Source of the DNA: JAJXSS01 sp964547135
GTDB lineage: Bacteria; Planctomycetota; Phycisphaerae; Phycisphaerales; Phycisphaeraceae
DNA length: 64,000 bases
Direction of reading: 5' to 3'
Assembly (NCBI GenBank): GCA_964547135.1
Contig: CAZJMK010000004.1
Span: 30,839-94,838 of the forward strand
Each line of letters opens with the position of its first letter. Position 1 is the first letter of the stretch. A program made the position numbers and the translations under genes. Below the pieces are notes generated by a model. It saw only the letters and a list, made by a program, of their open reading frames with translations. It did not search any database and had not been told where the DNA came from. Below are positions 61,715 to 64,000 of the stretch, one piece after another.

Positions 61715-63430
61715 ATGAGTCGCTATCGACGTTTTGATTTGTTGACCGATGTTCGTTCTGCGCACAACTATCTGACCCGCATGGTGGACCCGGCACGCCG
61801 ATCGCTGCCCTATTGGTTGATCGGCATTCACCAGAATCCCGCCTGGGCCAAACATTGCCGGGTGGATGATGCGGAACTGGTCGCCAGTTGGTACGAAGCC
61901 CTGGCTTGCAGTCTGGAAGTACTGGGCACCCGTGATGGCCAAAACGTGCTGGAGGATTTCAAGCATCACTTGTTACGAAGCTGGGGCGAACATGGCCTGC
62001 GTTTTCATGAAAAGTATCCCTGGACGCACACCATGCACAGTTCCTTTCACGAAATGGGGTATGTACTGGGCGGCCTGGTGCGTTTGCGAACCTATGAACC
62101 GGACAATCAGCAGGCCATCGCCCGGATGCAGGGTTTAATCCGTGGCATGCGCTCATTGGTGTATGCCCGTACCAATCGCTGTTTCTGGTCCGGGGACATG
62201 CCCATGGATGTCCAGCCGATCTATGAGTTCCCCAATGACATTTACATTCAGGGCCAGGGCTGGGACTTCAGCAAGGTGACCGGTCGAGGCGAAACAGCCA
62301 TCCGCAACGGCGTGATCCTTCATCCCCTGGCGCAATGCCTGCAATTCTGGGGCATGGAGGAGGCCGGGGACCTGGCTGTGGGCACCGCCAATTTTCTGCT
62401 GGGTATCAGTCGGTATTTCAACTACCGGGGTGAATACTTCGGTCATGTTCACTCCTCGGTCTGGGTGGCGGCGGGGCTGGTGCTGCTGGGCCGACTCCTC
62501 GGCGAGGAACGCTACATTCGCAAAGGACGCGAAATCTATGAATACACCCGCTCACTTTCAGGTAGTTTCGGATGGGTTCCCGAATACGCCCAGTGGTACC
62601 CCATGAACGAAGTGTTCTGCGAAACCTGCTGCATCCGCGACATGATTCTCTGCGGCTTCGAATTGATCGATGCCGGGTTCGATGAATACTGGGAACTCAT
62701 CAACCTTTACACACGCAACCAACTGTCCGAGCAGCAATTCAAGACCGGCGACTTCATCGCGGTGGATAACACACGCCCCGACGATACCACGCAAACCTGG
62801 CAACATATCGACCAGCGCGTCATCGGAGGATACACCGGCGGCAGCGAGGTCAATGCCATTTCCATGCGCCGCTTTCGCAGTGTGGCCGGCTGCTGCGTCG
62901 GCACCGCACCGCAGGCTCTGCACCAGGTCTGGAGCAGGATCGTCCAGGAAAGCGATGCCGGCATTCACATCAACCTGCCCATCGATGTGGCGCGTCCCGC
63001 AGCCGTGGTGACCACCGATTACCCCGAGCGCGGCTGGATGCAGGTGCGCATGAAAAAATCAGCCGACTTATCCATTCGCCTGCACCAATTCCAAAAGCCG
63101 GGCCTGCGTGTGCTGGTTAACACGCGACCGGTGGAAGGAGCCGTGGTGGACGGCTTTGTGAAACTGCGGGCACTTCAGCAGGGTGATGCCGTCGAACTAC
63201 AACATGAACTAAGCCAACATGCAACCCGGGAAAATGTACGCGGCGGGACATATACCGTGACCTGGCGCGGGGCGGATGTGATCGATATCACTCCCCGTGA
63301 TTCCGATCCGTTGCAGTTTCACCTCTACCAACGCCAAGCGGATCAACCCCTGATTCTTCCGCCCAAACCCGAACCGACCAGCCCGTCTGCATCACAAGGG
63401 TTTGTCGTCAAGCCCTCCGAACAGAAATAG
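61715..63430 (+). CDS. GH127-like beta-L-arabinofuranosidase family protein (DUF1680)
   Basis: A 571-residue protein. An (alpha/alpha)6 barrel (about 1-410) is followed by beta-sandwich domains. In GH127 a zinc ion is held by a Glu and three Cys; here Glu303-Thr-Cys305 (EVFCETCCIRDMI) and Cys393-Cys394 (SVAGCCVGTAPQALHQVW) fit that arrangement. HVHSSVWVAAGLVLLGRLLGEERYIRKGREIYEYTRSL and WVPEYAQWYP are barrel helices. It would release beta-L-arabinofuranose or a similar sugar from glycans. No signal peptide, so it is cytoplasmic. GAGGAAAC before the ATG. It follows the TIM-barrel gene but is separated by a MITE-like element, which may disrupt co-transcription. Confidence 0.72.
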   Translation: MSRYRRFDLLTDVRSAHNYLTRMVDPARRSLPYWLIGIHQNPAWAKHCRVDDAELVASWYEALACSLEVLGTRDGQNVLEDFKHHLLRSWGEHGLRFHEKYPWTHTMHSSFHEMGYVLGGLVRLRTYEPDNQQAIARMQGLIRGMRSLVYARTNRCFWSGDMPMDVQPIYEFPNDIYIQGQGWDFSKVTGRGETAIRNGVILHPLAQCLQFWGMEEAGDLAVGTANFLLGISRYFNYRGEYFGHVHSSVWVAAGLVLLGRLLGEERYIRKGREIYEYTRSLSGSFGWVPEYAQWYPMNEVFCETCCIRDMILCGFELIDAGFDEYWELINLYTRNQLSEQQFKTGDFIAVDNTRPDDTTQTWQHIDQRVIGGYTGGSEVNAISMRRFRSVAGCCVGTAPQALHQVWSRIVQESDAGIHINLPIDVARPAAVVTTDYPERGWMQVRMKKSADLSIRLHQFQKPGLRVLVNTRPVEGAVVDGFVKLRALQQGDAVELQHELSQHATRENVRGGTYTVTWRGADVIDITPRDSDPLQFHLYQRQADQPLILPPKPEPTSPSASQGFVVKPSEQK

Positions 63431-63585
63431 TCCAGCCCTGTTCAAATGCAACGCACGCATCAATTGCGGCCTCTGAAAACCCCTTCCACCAGGTTTATTT
63501 GGAGCAATGCTCGTATTAGAGTATTTTTCGCCAATTTCGTCTATTCCATCCGATCAAGCTCCTGCCGCACGGCAAGGAGGCTTCC

Positions 63586-63741
63586 ATGGCAATCTCAAAG
63601 GATTTGAGACTTCGCGCGATCAAGGACCGCGAGTCGGGTATGTCTTCGCGTCAAGTGGCGGCCAAATACACCGTCACGGTGCGATGGATCGACCGTCTGA
63701 TGCGGATCAAGAGGCTTGAGGGACGCATCGAATGCCGCTGA
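63586..63741 (+). pseudogene. IS630-family transposase, N-terminal fragment
   Basis: A 51-codon reading frame with the strong ribosome site AAGGAGG 5 bases before the ATG. LRLRAIKDRESGMSSRQVAA followed by KYTVTVRWIDRLMRIKR is the helix-turn-helix start of IS630-type transposases (AIxxxxxGxSxRxVAxxxxVSxxTVxRxxxR pattern). It stops at TGA where the second fragment begins (TGATG overlap). Confidence 0.78.
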
Positions 63742-63881
63742 TGGATAAAGTCCCCTTTGGCGATTGGAAAACAACGACCTTGATTGCGGCCTTGCGGGCC
63801 GACGGCGTGAAGGCGCCACGGGTGGTGGATGGGCCGATCGATGGTGGATTGTTGACGCCTTTGAGCCGGGAGAATGTGTGA
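63741..63881 (+). pseudogene. IS630-family transposase, internal fragment
   Basis: A 46-codon piece: MDKVPFGDWKTTTLIAALRA, DGVKAPRVVDGPIDGG resembles the DDE-domain segment that follows the first catalytic Asp (VPHGHWKTLTFLAALRxDxxxAPxVxDGPxNG). It is in a different frame from the first fragment, and the catalytic core is missing. The two fragments may be remnants of one gene with a large internal deletion. Confidence 0.72.
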
Positions 63882-63888
63882 ACTATTC

Positions 63889-64000
63889 TCAGGCACTGCG
63901 GATACGAAGCGGGAAATGGTCTTGATTATTTAAAAATACACTAGAGATCTGCTCCGCCAGCTTGCGGTAACGCGCGTACGCAGCACCATAGATTTTTTGG
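63889..64000 (-). CDS. partial gene at the window edge, possible FGGY carbohydrate kinase C-terminus
   Basis: The minus strand reads open from the window end to TGA at 63889 (36 residues): QKIYGAAYARYRKLAEQISS, then VFLNNQDHFPLRIRSA. YGAAYARYRKLAEQI looks like the end of a xylulokinase-type FGGY kinase. The last 15 or so residues are supplied by the IS630 remnant, whose right inverted repeat lies within the frame, so the native 3' end seems to have been replaced. Family assignment is tentative because so little is visible. Confidence 0.35.
   Translation of the reverse strand, partial: QKIYGAAYARYRKLAEQISSVFLNNQDHFPLRIRSA

Larger units (their letters stand above)
63516..63944 (+). mobile_element. 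decayed IS630-type insertion sequence
   Basis: Terminal inverted repeats TTAGAGTATTTTT (63516-63528) and AAAAATACACTAG (63932-63944) match at 11 of 13 positions. Between them lie two out-of-frame pieces of an IS630-type transposase. At about 430 bp it is far shorter than a complete IS630 element (about 1.1 kb), so it is an internally deleted, inactive remnant. Confidence 0.75.

Overview
The window reads as chromosome from a polysaccharide-degrading Planctomycetota, most likely of the Phycisphaerae type. This is inferred from the gene mix: three prepilin-like proteins with the N-terminal signature FTLIELLVVISIIALL and DG-type C-termini, four proteins with a C-terminal PEP-CTERM sorting signal (PEP, hydrophobic stretch, Arg tail), formylglycine sulfatases, GntR/LacI sugar regulators, and intergenic spaces packed with palindromic repeats. 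No rRNA or complete prophage is present. One tRNA gene (Glu, TTC) was found.

Positions 1-18.6 kb are mostly housekeeping: 2-oxoacid:ferredoxin oxidoreductase alpha (korA), a DUF3800 protein, the System II cytochrome c assembly pair resB-ccsA, a 3-methyladenine DNA glycosylase, an acetylxylan esterase bracketed by a 202-bp direct repeat, a membrane-anchored subtilase-like protein, a TPR-like membrane protein plus RluA-type pseudouridine synthase, a chlorite-dismutase/HemQ-family protein plus rsmE, and an AraC regulator divergent from a PhyH dioxygenase and a UroD-like protein.

Positions 18.6-33.2 kb hold a C39-like membrane protein, a GntR-LacI hybrid regulator followed by a PEP-CTERM LamG protein and a pseudopilin, two PilZ proteins, a thioesterase, a Fur-family regulator, a GT87 membrane glycosyltransferase, a large membrane-anchored protein and three glycosyltransferases. 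Then come tRNA-Glu and a Phd/VapC-type toxin-antitoxin pair.

Positions 34.6-64 kb are a polysaccharide utilization region: GH2 beta-galactosidase, LacI regulator, pseudopilin, GH10 xylanase, an uncharacterised helical-barrel-like protein, a GH50-like hydrolase, a 1620-residue double-LamG hydrolase-like protein, a second pseudopilin/PEP-CTERM/GntR cassette, two sulfatases, a beta-propeller (oligogalacturonate-lyase-like) protein, a PEP-CTERM protein, a PL14-like lyase carrying its own PEP-CTERM tail, a TIM-barrel-like hydrolase and a GH127-like arabinofuranosidase. The right edge has a decayed IS630-type element that seems to have cut into the 3' end of a sugar kinase.

Two patterns stand out. 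First, a palindrome GAAAANCGNTTTTC sits on the promoter of the LacI gene and on promoters of the pseudopilin/xylanase operon, the propeller protein and the divergent sulfatase/PEP-CTERM pair, which predicts one LacI regulon spread over 20 kb. Second, the order regulator, PEP-CTERM protein, pseudopilin occurs twice with gaps of about 80-105 bp, suggesting a repeated, substrate-specific surface module. All functions are read from the sequence and family memory; no database search was possible.
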